Shown here piece by piece: positions 1-9,270 of a stretch of 64,000 nucleotides of DNA. The DNA is from Oscillibacter valericigenes Sjm18-20 (lineage in GTDB: Bacteria > Bacillota > Clostridia > Oscillospirales > Oscillospiraceae), in assembly GCA_000283575.1 (NCBI GenBank), contig AP012044.1, positions 1,116,001-1,180,000 of the forward strand, written 5' to 3'. Position numbers and translations under genes: made by a program. Under the pieces are notes generated by a model. It made no database searches and had not been told where the DNA came from. It saw nothing but the letters and a program-made list of their open reading frames with translations. Position 1 is the stretch's first letter, and the number at the start of each line of letters is the position of its first letter.

Positions 1-708
1 CATCTCAGCCATAAAGGTACGATCAAACCCTTTGACTTTCGAATTCGCAAGGGCGAAGTGGTGGGGGTCACCGGGCTGCTGGGCAGCGGGCGCAGTGAGA
101 TGGTGCGGTGCATATACGGCGCCGACAAGGCGCAGAGCGGCACGGAGCGCATGATGGGAAAAACTCTGAAGGCCAATTCTCCCATTGATTCCATCAAGGC
201 CGGCATGGGCTTCCTGCCGGACGACCGGAAGGCAGACGGCTGTATCGGCGATTTGTCGGTCAGGGAAAACATCATTTTGGCCCTTCAGGCCAGGGATGGT
301 ATGTTCAAACGGATTCCCCGGACCAAGCAGGCGGAGATGGCGGATCATTTCATCGACCTGCTGCAAATCAAGACCGCATCCCGGGAGACACCCCTCAATC
401 AGCTCTCCGGCGGCAACCAGCAAAAGGTCATTCTGGCCCGCTGGCTGTGTACCCATCCGGATTTCCTGATTCTGGACGAACCCACCCGCGGCATCGATAT
501 CGGTACCAAAACGGAATTTCAAAAGCTGGTGCTCCAGTTTGCCGCCGAGGGCATGAGCATCGTGTTTATTTCCTCTGAGATTGAAGAAATGCTCCGTACC
601 TGCACACGGATGTGCGTTATGCGCGACGGCGAAAAGGTTGGGGAGATCCAGGGCAGCATGACGCAGGAGAGCGTTATGTCCGCTATCGCGGGAGGTGAGA
701 AGAAATGA
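1..708 (+). CDS. Sugar ABC transporter ATP-binding protein (RbsA/AraG/MglA type), 3' part
   Basis: This is the second nucleotide-binding domain of a duplicated sugar-importer ATPase. The reading frame is open from base 1, so the first ATPase half lies outside the window. It shows a degenerate Walker A (GLLGSGRSE), the signature LSGGNQQK and a Walker B/D-loop (LILDEPTRGIDIG). RbsA-type proteins power uptake of pentoses and other sugars in CUT2 importers. The stop codon overlaps the next start (ATGA), so it is translationally coupled to two permeases. The arabinose genes downstream suggest arabinose or a related pentose as substrate, but no binding protein is visible here to confirm that. Confidence 0.93.
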   Translation, partial: HLSHKGTIKPFDFRIRKGEVVGVTGLLGSGRSEMVRCIYGADKAQSGTERMMGKTLKANSPIDSIKAGMGFLPDDRKADGCIGDLSVRENIILALQARDGMFKRIPRTKQAEMADHFIDLLQIKTASRETPLNQLSGGNQQKVILARWLCTHPDFLILDEPTRGIDIGTKTEFQKLVLQFAAEGMSIVFISSEIEEMLRTCTRMCVMRDGEKVGEIQGSMTQESVMSAIAGGEKK

Positions 709-1781
709 ACAGCCTGAAAAAGTTGACGAGCAAGACGTTGTTTCTGCCGCTGTTCTGCATGATTCTGGTGCTTTTGATCAATGTTATCAAAAGCCCGGAC
801 TTCTTCTCCATTGCCGTCAAAAACGGCGTACTGTACGGCCGGCTGGTGGATATTCTGAACCGAGGCAGTGAAATTGCCATTCTCGCTGTGGGGCAGACGC
901 TGGTGGTTGCCGTCTCCGCGGGCACGGATATTTCCGTAGGCTCCGTTATGAGCCTGTCCGCCTGCGGCTGCTGTATGCTGCTGGCCGGTTACGGCGTCAA
1001 CAGCACAACGGAGCTGGCCGTCCCTATGATCGTCGGTATGCTGTTCGGCGTACTGCTGGGGGGAGTCTGCGGCACCTTCAACGGTTTTCTGGTTTCCAAG
1101 CTGAAAATCCAGCCCATGGTGGCCACGCTGATTTTATTCACGGCAGCACGCGCCATCGGCTTGCTGCTGTGTGACAATCAGATTACCTATATCCGCTATG
1201 AACCGTATAAATACCTGGGCAACTTTATTCCCGGCATCCCCATTCCAACCGCCATCTTTGTAACAATCGCCGTGATTGCGGTGATCTCTCTGCTGCTGAA
1301 AAAGACCTCGTTGGGTCTTTACATCCAGTCCGTAGGTATCAACAGCCGCGCGGCGCGCATTTCCGGCATTAGCTCCAGCAAGATCTGTTTTCTGTGCTAT
1401 CTAATCTGCGGATTGTGCTCGGGTATCGCCGGGATCGTGGCGTCCTCCCGCATCTATTCCGCCGATTCCAACAACATAGGACTCAACTATGAGCTGGACG
1501 CGATCCTGGCGGTGGCCCTCGGCGGAAACTCCCTTGGCGGCGGCAAATTCAATCTGGCCGGTTCCATCATCGGCGCCTATACCATTCAGGCCATCACCAC
1601 CACGCTTCTGGCTATGGGCGTTTCCACGGATCAGGCGCCGGTTATCAAGGCCATCATCGTCGTCATCATTGTTGTAGTGCAGGCTCCCGTTTTCAAAGCG
1701 TGGATGGAGACCCGGTCCGCCCGCAGGCTGGCTGCAAGAGTCGCAGAGACCACAGATGAAAAGGAGATGGCTGAAAAATGA
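705..1781 (+). CDS. Sugar ABC transporter permease (RbsC type)
   Basis: A 358-residue integral membrane protein of the CUT2 sugar permease family. It has many hydrophobic segments and the family segment AVGQTLVVAVSAGTDISVGS near residues 63-82. The motif DAILAVALGGNSLGGG lies in the C-terminal third. It starts inside the stop region of the ATPase (ATGA) and ends overlapping the next permease by four bases. With the following gene it should form the membrane channel of a pentose importer. The sugar cannot be read from the sequence. Confidence 0.93.
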   Translation: MNSLKKLTSKTLFLPLFCMILVLLINVIKSPDFFSIAVKNGVLYGRLVDILNRGSEIAILAVGQTLVVAVSAGTDISVGSVMSLSACGCCMLLAGYGVNSTTELAVPMIVGMLFGVLLGGVCGTFNGFLVSKLKIQPMVATLILFTAARAIGLLLCDNQITYIRYEPYKYLGNFIPGIPIPTAIFVTIAVIAVISLLLKKTSLGLYIQSVGINSRAARISGISSSKICFLCYLICGLCSGIAGIVASSRIYSADSNNIGLNYELDAILAVALGGNSLGGGKFNLAGSIIGAYTIQAITTTLLAMGVSTDQAPVIKAIIVVIIVVVQAPVFKAWMETRSARRLAARVAETTDEKEMAEK

Positions 1782-2827
1782 AAACCGAAGTTCGTCTCCC
1801 CCAGATCAGGCGCACGATGAACAGCAATTCCCTGCTGCTGCTCATTACCATTGTCCTGTTTATTGTCATGTATGCCCTTGGCTGCATGATCTATGCAGAC
1901 AAGGGGTTTTCTCACGTACAGACCTTTTTAAATCTGCTGATTACCAATGCGGGTCTGATCTGTGTCACCTGTGGCATGACCTGTGTCATGCTTACCGGCG
2001 GGATCGACATTTCCGTCGGTTCCCTGATCGCCATGGATTGTATGATTCTGGCCTACGGCATGGGTGTAAAGGGCTGGCCATGCATTCCGCTTTTAATTGC
2101 CGTGCTTTTGATCGGTGTGGTGTTCGGTGCGGTACAGGGATATTTGGTCGGCTATATGAAAATCCAGCCTTTCATTGTCACGATGGCGGGTATGTTCTTT
2201 GCCCGCGGCATGACGGCTGTAATCTGCACGGATCAGGTTTCCATTACGCAGGACGCCAACGCAACTTTCTACGCCTGGGCCAACCAGAAGATCTATCTGC
2301 CCGCTTTTCTGGGCTATACCAACAGCAAGGGAAAATTGCAGATTCCCTACATTCGCCCCGCTGTGATCGTTGCATTGCTGGTGGTCGTCGTCATTTTTCT
2401 GGTGTTGAAATACACCAAATTCGGCCGCTCTTTGTATGCGGTGGGCGGCAGCGAAAGCTCAGCCGTCATGATGGGCCTGAACGTCAGGCGCACGAAGATG
2501 AAAGCCTACGTTCTCTCGTCCCTTCTGTGCTCCATCGGCGGCATCTGCTACTGCCTGAACACAATGTCGGGCTCTGTTCAGCAGGCCCGCGGCTTTGAGA
2601 TGGACGCCATCGCCTCTTCCGTCATCGGCGGTACGCTGCTGACCGGCGGCGTGGGCAATGTGATCGGTTCACTGTTCGGCGTGCTGATTACAGGGACCAT
2701 CAACACTCTGGTGACCACCAACGGCAAGCTGCTTTCCAGCTGGGCCAACATTGCCACCGCCGCACTGCTGTGCTTCTTCATTATCTTGCAAAGTGTGTTC
2801 GCATTCCTCAAAAACCGCAACAAATAA
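1778..2827 (+). CDS. Sugar ABC transporter permease (RbsC type), second copy
   Basis: A 349-residue CUT2 permease, paralogous to the preceding gene. It has about nine to ten hydrophobic stretches and the matching family segments TCVMLTGGIDISVGSLIA and DAIASSVIGGTLLTGG. Two different permeases with one double ATPase is the usual layout for heterodimeric importers such as YtfT/YjfF. It is coupled to the upstream gene by an ATGA overlap and followed after 16 bases by the sugar kinase, so transport and phosphorylation appear to share one transcript. Confidence 0.92.
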   Translation: MKTEVRLPQIRRTMNSNSLLLLITIVLFIVMYALGCMIYADKGFSHVQTFLNLLITNAGLICVTCGMTCVMLTGGIDISVGSLIAMDCMILAYGMGVKGWPCIPLLIAVLLIGVVFGAVQGYLVGYMKIQPFIVTMAGMFFARGMTAVICTDQVSITQDANATFYAWANQKIYLPAFLGYTNSKGKLQIPYIRPAVIVALLVVVVIFLVLKYTKFGRSLYAVGGSESSAVMMGLNVRRTKMKAYVLSSLLCSIGGICYCLNTMSGSVQQARGFEMDAIASSVIGGTLLTGGVGNVIGSLFGVLITGTINTLVTTNGKLLSSWANIATAALLCFFIILQSVFAFLKNRNK

Positions 2828-2843
2828 GAGAAGAGGCCGTATT

Positions 2844-4436
2844 ATGAAAGAATCAGAAATCCGGGAGGCCATTGTCTCCGGCAAAACGGTTCTGGGTATC
2901 GAGCTTGGCTCCACAAAAATAAAAGCGGTCTTGATTGCCTCCTCTTTTTCGCCTGTTGCCTCCGGCAGCCACGATTGGAAAAGCACCTATGAAAACGGCA
3001 ACTGGACCTATTCGCTGGAGGAGGTCTGGAGCGGCCTGCGGGATTGTTACCGAAATCTGGCGGAGGATGTGCTGCGGCAGTATGGCGTACCCCTGATCAC
3101 CGTTGGCTGCATGGGCTTTTCCGCCATGATGCATGGCTATCTGCCGTTCGATCGGGCTGGAAAATTGCTGGCGCCCTTCCGCACTTGGCAAAATACCTCC
3201 ACCGCTCAGGCCGCGGCGGAGCTGTCGGAGCTGTTTCAGTTTAACATTCCCCAACGCTGGAGCATTGCGCATCTGGAACAGGCCATTCTCAACGGGGAGG
3301 AGCATGTTGCCCGCCTTTCCTATCTGACGACGCTGGCGGGCTATGTCCACTGGCAGCTGACGGGACAAAAGGTGCTGGGTATCGGAGATGCCTCCGGTAT
3401 GTTCCCCATCGACAGCGAGGCAAACGACTATGACGCCCGGATGCTGGCACAGTATGTGCGGCGGAACGCCCCCCGCGGCTATGACTGGACCCTGAGGGAG
3501 ATTTTGCCGAAGGTGCTACTGGCTGGTGATAACGCCGGCTGCCTTACAAAAGCGGGCGCCGGACTTCTGGACCCCACTGGGAACCTGCGCCCCGGTATTC
3601 CCGTCTGTCCGCCGGAGGGCGACGCGGGCACCGGCATGGCCGCCACCAATTCCGTTGCGAAACGAACCGGAAATGTCTCTGCCGGAACGTCGGTTTTCTC
3701 CATGGTGGTTCTGGAAAAGGCACCGGGGGTCTGTCATCCGGAGATTGACATGGTGACCACCCCCGCCGGTGCTCCCGTGGCCATGGTACACTGCAACAAC
3801 TGTACCAACGATATGAACGCATGGGTGGAGTTGCTGGGCGAGTTTACCGCGGCGCTGGGCGCGCCCGCGGGAGCAGACGTGCTCTACCCTCTTCTTTACA
3901 GTAAGGCGCTGGAGGGAGAGCCCGACTGCGGCGGCGTGCTGATCTGCAACTATCTGGCCGGCGAGCCGATTACCGGCGTGGAAACAGGCCGTCCGCTGCT
4001 GCTCCGCTCCGCCGACAGCCGCTTTACCTTTGCCAACTTCTGCCGCGCCAGTCTGTTTTCCACACTGGCTACACTGAAAGTGGGCATGGACATTCTGGCG
4101 GAGGAACATGTGGCGCTGGATCGCCTGACGGGCCACGGTGGTCTGTTCCGTCAAGCGGGCGTCGGTGCAAAGCTCCTGGCGGCCGCCACCAACACACCGG
4201 TGCAGACCATGAAAACTGCCGCTGTGGGCGGGCCCTACGGCATGGCGCTGCTGGCGTCCTATGCCGCGGACCGCTGCACGGGCGAACGGCTGGAGGACTA
4301 TCTCCAAAACCGCGTATTTCGTGACGCCGAGGTGCACACGACGCAGCCGGAGGCGGACGATGTGGCCGCTTTCAACGCATACCTGCGTCGCTTCAAGGCG
4401 TGTCTGGCTGTTGAAAAGGCCGCTGCCGCCGTCTAA
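2844..4436 (+). CDS. FGGY-family carbohydrate kinase, probable ribulokinase
   Basis: A 530-residue actin-fold sugar kinase. The N-terminal phosphate loop LGIELGSTKIKAVL is near residues 16-29, and later segments include GNVSAGTSVFSMV and LTGHGGLFRQAG, typical of the ATP half of FGGY kinases. The start at 2844 is preferred because a GA-rich ribosome site (AAGAGAAGAGG) precedes it; an upstream in-frame ATG lies within the permease gene. It sits directly before araA and araD, where a kinase must phosphorylate L-ribulose, so ribulokinase is the likely role. It is not a classical AraB sequence, so specificity is inferred from context. Confidence 0.85.
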   Translation: MKESEIREAIVSGKTVLGIELGSTKIKAVLIASSFSPVASGSHDWKSTYENGNWTYSLEEVWSGLRDCYRNLAEDVLRQYGVPLITVGCMGFSAMMHGYLPFDRAGKLLAPFRTWQNTSTAQAAAELSELFQFNIPQRWSIAHLEQAILNGEEHVARLSYLTTLAGYVHWQLTGQKVLGIGDASGMFPIDSEANDYDARMLAQYVRRNAPRGYDWTLREILPKVLLAGDNAGCLTKAGAGLLDPTGNLRPGIPVCPPEGDAGTGMAATNSVAKRTGNVSAGTSVFSMVVLEKAPGVCHPEIDMVTTPAGAPVAMVHCNNCTNDMNAWVELLGEFTAALGAPAGADVLYPLLYSKALEGEPDCGGVLICNYLAGEPITGVETGRPLLLRSADSRFTFANFCRASLFSTLATLKVGMDILAEEHVALDRLTGHGGLFRQAGVGAKLLAAATNTPVQTMKTAAVGGPYGMALLASYAADRCTGERLEDYLQNRVFRDAEVHTTQPEADDVAAFNAYLRRFKACLAVEKAAAAV

Positions 4437-4459
4437 AATAAGAGAATTGAGGAATCGTT

Positions 4460-5932
4460 ATGCTGAAGGATTATGAATTTTGGTTTGTTGTGGGCTCTCA
4501 GTTTCTGTATGGCCCGGAAGTTCTTGAAACCGTGGAAGCCCGCGCGGAGGAGATGGCGAAAAAGCTCAGCGACTCCCAGCAAATTCCCTGCAAAGTCGCC
4601 TATAAGGTAACGGTCAAAACCGAGGCCGAATGTACAAAGGTCATGAAAGAAGCCAACGCGGACGACCGCTGCGCTGGCGTCATTACCTGGTGTCACACCT
4701 TCTCCCCGTCCAAAATGTGGATTCACGGGCTGGGGCTGCTGCAAAAGCCCTGGTGCCACTTCGCGACCCAGTATAACCGGCATATCCCCAACGAGGAGAT
4801 CGACATGGACTTCATGAACCTGAACCAGGCCGCCCACGGCGACCGGGAGCACGGCTTCATCGGCGCCCGGATGCGGCTGGCCCGGAAGATCGTGGCCGGC
4901 TACTGGGAGGACGCGCCGGTTCAGAAGGAACTGGGGGATTGGATGCGCTCCGCCGTGGGTGTGGCTTTTTCCAAGGAATTGCGGTTGATTCGCTTCGGTG
5001 ACAATATGCGGGACGTGGCCGTCACCGAGGGCGACAAGGTGGAGTGCGAGATCCGGCTTGGCTGGCAGGTGGACTACTGGCCCGTGGGCCATCTGGTGGA
5101 GGTAATGGACGCCGTCACCGAGGCCGAGATCGACGAAAAGCTGGCGGAGTACCATGCCCGCTACGACTTTGCCACTGAGGATCTGGACTCCGTCCGTTAT
5201 CAGGCGAAAGAGGAGCTGGCCATCCGCAAAATCATGGAGCGGGAGGGGGCACGGGGCTTCATCAACTCTTTCCAGGACCTGTACGGAATGCGGCAGCTGC
5301 CCGGCCTTGCCAGCCAGAACATCATGGCCGACGGAATGGGCTACGGCGCGGAGGGTGACTGGAAGGTCTCCGGCATGACCGCCATCGTCAAGGCCATGTC
5401 CGAGGGGCTGAAGGGCGGCAGCGCCTTTATGGAGGACTACACCTACGATCTTGAGCCTGGAAAAGAGATTTCTCTGGGCGCCCATATGCTGGAGGTCTGC
5501 CCCTCCGTGGCGGCGGCAAAGCCCCGCATCGAGGTGCATCCTCTGGCGATCGGTGATAGGGAACCGCCCGCCCGACTGGTGTTCGAAGGCGCGGCCGGCA
5601 AGGGCTGCGTCATCTCCCTCGTCGATATGGGTGGCCGGATGCGGATGATCGTGCAGGATATCGAGTGTATCAAGCCGATCCTTCCCATGCCCAATCTGCC
5701 TGTGGCCCGGGTCATGTGGAAGCCCGCCCCGGACCTGCTCACCGGCGTAAAGTGCTGGATTCTAGCGGGCGGGGCCCACCACAGCGTCCTGACTACCCAG
5801 GCCACCCCGCAGATGATGGAGGACTGGTGCGAGATCATGGATATTGAGTTTGTCCATATCGCTGCCGATACCTCCTTTGAAAATCTCAAACAGCAGCTGT
5901 TTTGGAACGATCTGGCCTGGAAGCTGAAATAA
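4460..5932 (+). CDS. araA: L-arabinose isomerase
   Basis: A 490-residue enzyme converting L-arabinose to L-ribulose in the cytoplasm, using a divalent metal such as Mn. Family features include the N-terminal [16 protein letters not shown], the substrate region [26 protein letters not shown], and C-terminal [13 protein letters not shown]. Length matches the family, about 490-500 residues. The start follows a GAGG-type ribosome site. It is the central gene of the kinase-araA-araD run and almost certainly co-transcribed with the upstream importer. Confidence 0.97.
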   Translation: MLKDYEFWFVVGSQFLYGPEVLETVEARAEEMAKKLSDSQQIPCKVAYKVTVKTEAECTKVMKEANADDRCAGVITWCHTFSPSKMWIHGLGLLQKPWCHFATQYNRHIPNEEIDMDFMNLNQAAHGDREHGFIGARMRLARKIVAGYWEDAPVQKELGDWMRSAVGVAFSKELRLIRFGDNMRDVAVTEGDKVECEIRLGWQVDYWPVGHLVEVMDAVTEAEIDEKLAEYHARYDFATEDLDSVRYQAKEELAIRKIMEREGARGFINSFQDLYGMRQLPGLASQNIMADGMGYGAEGDWKVSGMTAIVKAMSEGLKGGSAFMEDYTYDLEPGKEISLGAHMLEVCPSVAAAKPRIEVHPLAIGDREPPARLVFEGAAGKGCVISLVDMGGRMRMIVQDIECIKPILPMPNLPVARVMWKPAPDLLTGVKCWILAGGAHHSVLTTQATPQMMEDWCEIMDIEFVHIAADTSFENLKQQLFWNDLAWKLK

Positions 5933-5943
5933 GGAGGTCCGGT

Positions 5944-6657
5944 ATGCTTGAAAAGCTGAAACAGCAGGTTTGCGAGGCAAACCTGCTGCTGCCGAAGCAC
6001 AATCTGGTGACCTTTACCTGGGGCAATGTGTCCGGCATTGACCGGGTATCCGGTCTTGTGGTCATCAAACCCTCCGGCGTGGAATACGACGACATGAAAC
6101 CCGAGGACATGGTGGTGGTGGATCTGGACGGCAACACGGTGGAGGGTGCTTATAAGCCCTCCAGTGACACGGCCACCCATCTGGTGCTGTACCGGGCGTG
6201 GAAGGGACTGGGCGGCATTGTGCATACCCATTCCCGCTGGGCCACAAGCTTTGCGCAGGCCGGGCGGGGTATCCCCGCCATGGGGACCACCCAGGGCGAT
6301 TATTTCTACGGTGAGATCCCCTGTACCCGGCCCATGACGCCGGCGGAGATCGGTTTGCCCGACGACAAAAACAGTCCTTATGAGCGGAATACGGGCGATG
6401 TCATTGTGGAGACCTTTTCCGGGCGCGGCATTGACCCGATGGCCATTCCCGGCGTGCTGATCAACAGCCATGGCCCGTTCAGTTGGGGAACCGATCCCTT
6501 TAACGCCGTCCACAACGCCGTTGTCCTAGAGGAGATCGCCTTTATGGACTTCCACGCGCTGATGCTGGAGCCGCAGCGGGGGGCTATGCAGCGGGAGCTG
6601 CTGGACAAACATTATCTCCGCAAGCACGGAGCCAACGCCTATTACGGGCAAATTTGA
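5944..6657 (+). CDS. araD: L-ribulose-5-phosphate 4-epimerase
   Basis: A 237-residue class II aldolase-fold enzyme that converts L-ribulose-5-phosphate to D-xylulose-5-phosphate, the last arabinose-specific step. Zinc-ligand histidines are visible in [15 protein letters not shown] (near residues 94-96) and in NSHGPFSWG. The chosen ATG at 5944 follows a strong AAGGAGG, 12 bases after araA ends. An upstream in-frame ATG at 5902 lies inside araA and lacks a ribosome site. A terminator about 150 bases downstream closes the operon. Confidence 0.96.
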   Translation: MLEKLKQQVCEANLLLPKHNLVTFTWGNVSGIDRVSGLVVIKPSGVEYDDMKPEDMVVVDLDGNTVEGAYKPSSDTATHLVLYRAWKGLGGIVHTHSRWATSFAQAGRGIPAMGTTQGDYFYGEIPCTRPMTPAEIGLPDDKNSPYERNTGDVIVETFSGRGIDPMAIPGVLINSHGPFSWGTDPFNAVHNAVVLEEIAFMDFHALMLEPQRGAMQRELLDKHYLRKHGANAYYGQI

Positions 6658-6811
6658 GTTTTTTCAGTGTGGCAGGGGTTTGAAACTTGCCTTTTTTCTT
6701 CTTTGAAGAATTAATTTACCTTTCAGACGAAAAACCATTGGCTGATATCCAATGAAAAAATACCAGAGAACTTGGAAATTTGATAGTTGGCAAGCGGAAT
6801 TTGACGACAAA

Positions 6812-6857
6812 AAACGGTCTATCGGCGTAAAGCTGATAGACCGCTTTTCGTTTTTTT
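6812..6857. terminator. Bidirectional terminator between araD and the DeoR regulator
   Basis: A perfect 9-bp stem (CGGTCTATC at 6815-6823 with GATAGACCG at 6835-6843) has a T-run at 6851-6857 on the plus strand and an A-run on its left flank. It can therefore end transcription from both convergent genes. Confidence 0.85.
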
Positions 6858-6905
6858 GAGGCAGCCTGAGCCGTAATAGCGGCAGGGTATTTCCCGCTTA
6901 ATTAA

Positions 6906-7682
6906 TTACCCATTATTTTCCGCACTGGCCAAAATCACCTCAATTCCCATTTCCTGAATCGCTTTTATATAATCGTTTGATAGATTGTTGTCCGATACGA
7001 TGGTATGAATAGCATTCAGGGGGCAGGCGACGCTAAAACAGTTTTTTCCGAATTTTTCACTTTGAGCGACCAGAACCGTGCGTTTCGCCCGGGTTAACAT
7101 GGTTTGAATCATCTGCGCCGCCTCGTAACTGTAATCGGAAACGCCCGTCTCGATCGTGACGCCACCGGCGCCCACAAAACCAATATCTACGTTGAAGAAC
7201 TGAAGCGTCTGCAAAGCCAGCTGTCCGTCCATATGGTGCTCGGCGCTGCTGACGTGTCCCCCCAACAGATACAGGGTGACATCGGAATCGACCAGCTCAT
7301 TTAGAACAGAGATCGAGTTGGTCAAAACCGTCAAATCTTTGATGTGACGAATATTCTTGGCAACTTCCAGAATGGTGGACCCCATTGCAAGCAGAACCGT
7401 ATCCCCATCGTGGACAAGTCCTGCGGCCAATTTCCCGATGGCTCGCCGCTCCGCATACCCGTGGCCGCCGGAGCGCGGAGATACCGGATTTGACGGTGTG
7501 CCCTCCGTGAGAATGGCGCCTCCGTACACACGTTTTACCAGTCCCTGCTCCTGTAAGGTCTCTAAGTCCCTGCGGACGGTCTCGTGAGAAACATGGAACT
7601 TTTTCACAACATCCGTAATCTTTATGACGTGCTCTTTTTCCAGAATTGAAATGATTTGACTCTGCCGCTCCTGTGATAGCAT
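6906..7682 (-). CDS. DeoR-family transcriptional regulator
   Basis: A 258-residue sugar-responsive repressor. The N-terminal DeoR helix-turn-helix is clear (ITDVVKKFHVSHETVRRDL, near residues 20-38), followed by the DeoRC sensor domain with VHDGDTVLLAMGSTILEVA, a sugar-phosphate binding fold. The start at 7682 is chosen because MLSQERQSQII begins the DeoR domain and purine-rich AAGGGAG/AAGG sites lie just upstream. It is convergent with the arabinose operon and divergent from the MFS-kinase-M81 cassette, so it may control either one or both. CCACA boxes fill the divergent spacer. Confidence 0.93.
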   Translation of the reverse strand: MLSQERQSQIISILEKEHVIKITDVVKKFHVSHETVRRDLETLQEQGLVKRVYGGAILTEGTPSNPVSPRSGGHGYAERRAIGKLAAGLVHDGDTVLLAMGSTILEVAKNIRHIKDLTVLTNSISVLNELVDSDVTLYLLGGHVSSAEHHMDGQLALQTLQFFNVDIGFVGAGGVTIETGVSDYSYEAAQMIQTMLTRAKRTVLVAQSEKFGKNCFSVACPLNAIHTIVSDNNLSNDYIKAIQEMGIEVILASAENNG

Positions 7683-7728
7683 ATTCCACACCTTGCTCCC
7701 TTCAAAAGTAGGAGTTTTTATGGAATTT

Positions 7729-7757
7729 ATTATAAAGGATATACGCTCAAAAGTCCA
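7729..7757 (-). promoter_or_regulatory. Candidate promoter of the deoR gene
   Basis: Read on the minus strand: TGGACT, 17 bases, TATAAT. The -35 overlaps the first CCACA box (7755-7759), compatible with autoregulation. Confidence 0.5.
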
Positions 7758-7882
7758 CACCCACAGAATGCCACAAAAGACCACATGATATTGCAAAATA
7801 ATTTTTGCATTTATGTGGTATTTTTCTTGAAATCCACATAATCTCATGATATAGTGTACAAAAAGCAACAAACGCCATGTGG
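7755..7882. promoter_or_regulatory. Cluster of CCACA boxes, candidate DeoR operator region
   Basis: The divergent spacer (7683-8024) holds no gene. CCACA starts at 7755, 7761, 7771, 7781 and 7834, and ATGTGG, its inverse, at 7813 and 7877. The boxes at 7781-7786 and 7813-7818 form an inverted pair around a second inverted repeat (TGCAAAAT/AATTTTTGCA, 7792-7810). The first boxes are about 10 bp apart, so they lie on one face of the helix. Confidence 0.55.
7827..7855 (+). promoter_or_regulatory. Promoter of the MFS-kinase-M81-aminotransferase cassette
   Basis: TTGAAA (7827-7832), a 17-base spacer and TATAGT (7850-7855), with an extended -10 TG at 7847. A CCACAT box lies in the spacer. Transcription from here leaves a leader of about 160 bases before the MFS gene. 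Confidence 0.75.
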
Positions 7883-8024
7883 CAAATTGCAAGGTTACAA
7901 CAAATTTGTGGGTTCTGGCGCGCGGAATACCTGCAAAATAGGAGAGGGGAGGTTGTAAAGCGGATCATTTTTTGAAGATTACACGAAACAACCCTTATGC
8001 GAATTCGATAGGAGGAGAATTTCA

Positions 8025-9248
8025 ATGACCAACACAGCGAATAAAAAAGGAAAGATCTCTGCACTGGTTGGCTGTACGCTGATGCTCTCCATCGTTTATA
8101 TGTCTCTGACCTCCTGGTCGGTGGCTGTCAACGAGCTTGCGGATGCGTTCCATCTGACAACTCCCATGATTCAGGCCGGCTCTTCCATGCTGATTGCCGG
8201 CTACGTAATCGGCGGTTTCTGTGAAGGCAAGCTGATTGCAAAATACGGCTGGCGCAAGGTGTTCAGTATGGTGATCTGGCCTTTTATCATTGCCTCCGCA
8301 CTGATTCCACTGATGACTAATTACATCCTTATTCTGCTTTTGCGTTTCATTCAAGGCTGGGGCTGCATGGTGGGCCTGACCCTGGCGGTTGTCAGTTCCT
8401 GGTTCCCCACCCGGCAGCGGGGCCTGGCCGTGGGGATACTGCTGGGCGCCATCGGCCTGGGTTCTGCTCTGGGCGGATACGTTGGCGGTTTGCTGACGCC
8501 GGTCATCGGCTGGAAGCAGACTTTCTGGGTCATTACAGCTGTGGCCCTTGTGGGCGCACTTGTTTTCTATGCTATGGTAAAGGTGGCGCCTCCTCTGGAA
8601 GAGGAGTCTTCGAAGGTTCAGGAGAGCAGCAAAGCCGCACAAGTCAATTTGTTTCGTGAGCCGGCCTTGTGGTTGCTGGGTGTAGCGACACTTTGCTGCT
8701 TCTTCAACTGTTATGGCATGTACGCCTATTTGGCGGAGTATCTCTTCACTCTGAAGTATACCGCTGCGCAGGTGGGCCTGATCGTGTTCCTGAACGGTTT
8801 CATCGCAGTGATTGCTACTCCCTTTGTCGGTTGGCTTTCCGACCGGAGGGTTGCCACTCGCGGCGCGCTGAAAGCCAGAACCTGGGCCAATATCTGGCCT
8901 GCCCTCTTTGTGGGATTGGTAGGCTGTGCACTGATGCCGCATCTGGCGCCCATGGGCATGGGGATGGCCATTTTAGTGGCGATGATTGCCGGCTGGGGAA
9001 TCCCTGCCACCAACGGCCCCGGCCTCTCTTTACCCGCTGATCTGTTCGGCAGCGCCGCCGCCGGTCCTGGTGTGGGACTTGTTCTATTGATCGCGGGTGC
9101 CGGCGGTATTATTGCGCCCATTTTTGTGCCATGGCTGGCCGCCCGGACAAGTTGGACCGTTGGCTGGTACGTGACTGCTACTCCGGTACTGATTGGCATG
9201 TTCATTAATATGTATCTGAGTAACTTTAACAAGTATGCGGCGAAATGA
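8025..9248 (+). CDS. MFS transporter
   Basis: A 407-residue major facilitator protein with about 12 hydrophobic segments split by a charged central loop (residues 186-205, EEESSKVQESSK). The loop-2/3-type motif EGKLIAKYGWRK is near residue 67 and its C-half counterpart is GWLSDRRVATRG. The start has a GGAGGAG site seven bases upstream. It is first in a plus-strand cassette with a sugar-type kinase, an M81 hydrolase and an aminotransferase, so it probably imports their shared substrate. The substrate is not evident. Confidence 0.9.
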   Translation: MTNTANKKGKISALVGCTLMLSIVYMSLTSWSVAVNELADAFHLTTPMIQAGSSMLIAGYVIGGFCEGKLIAKYGWRKVFSMVIWPFIIASALIPLMTNYILILLLRFIQGWGCMVGLTLAVVSSWFPTRQRGLAVGILLGAIGLGSALGGYVGGLLTPVIGWKQTFWVITAVALVGALVFYAMVKVAPPLEEESSKVQESSKAAQVNLFREPALWLLGVATLCCFFNCYGMYAYLAEYLFTLKYTAAQVGLIVFLNGFIAVIATPFVGWLSDRRVATRGALKARTWANIWPALFVGLVGCALMPHLAPMGMGMAILVAMIAGWGIPATNGPGLSLPADLFGSAAAGPGVGLVLLIAGAGGIIAPIFVPWLAARTSWTVGWYVTATPVLIGMFINMYLSNFNKYAAK

Positions 9249-9270
9249 GCCGGGAAAGGCGGAGAGACAA

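Noticed and set aside
4433..5539. 368-codon minus-strand frame opposite araA
   Set aside because: araA on the plus strand is full length and certain. The antisense frame has no recognisable domain.
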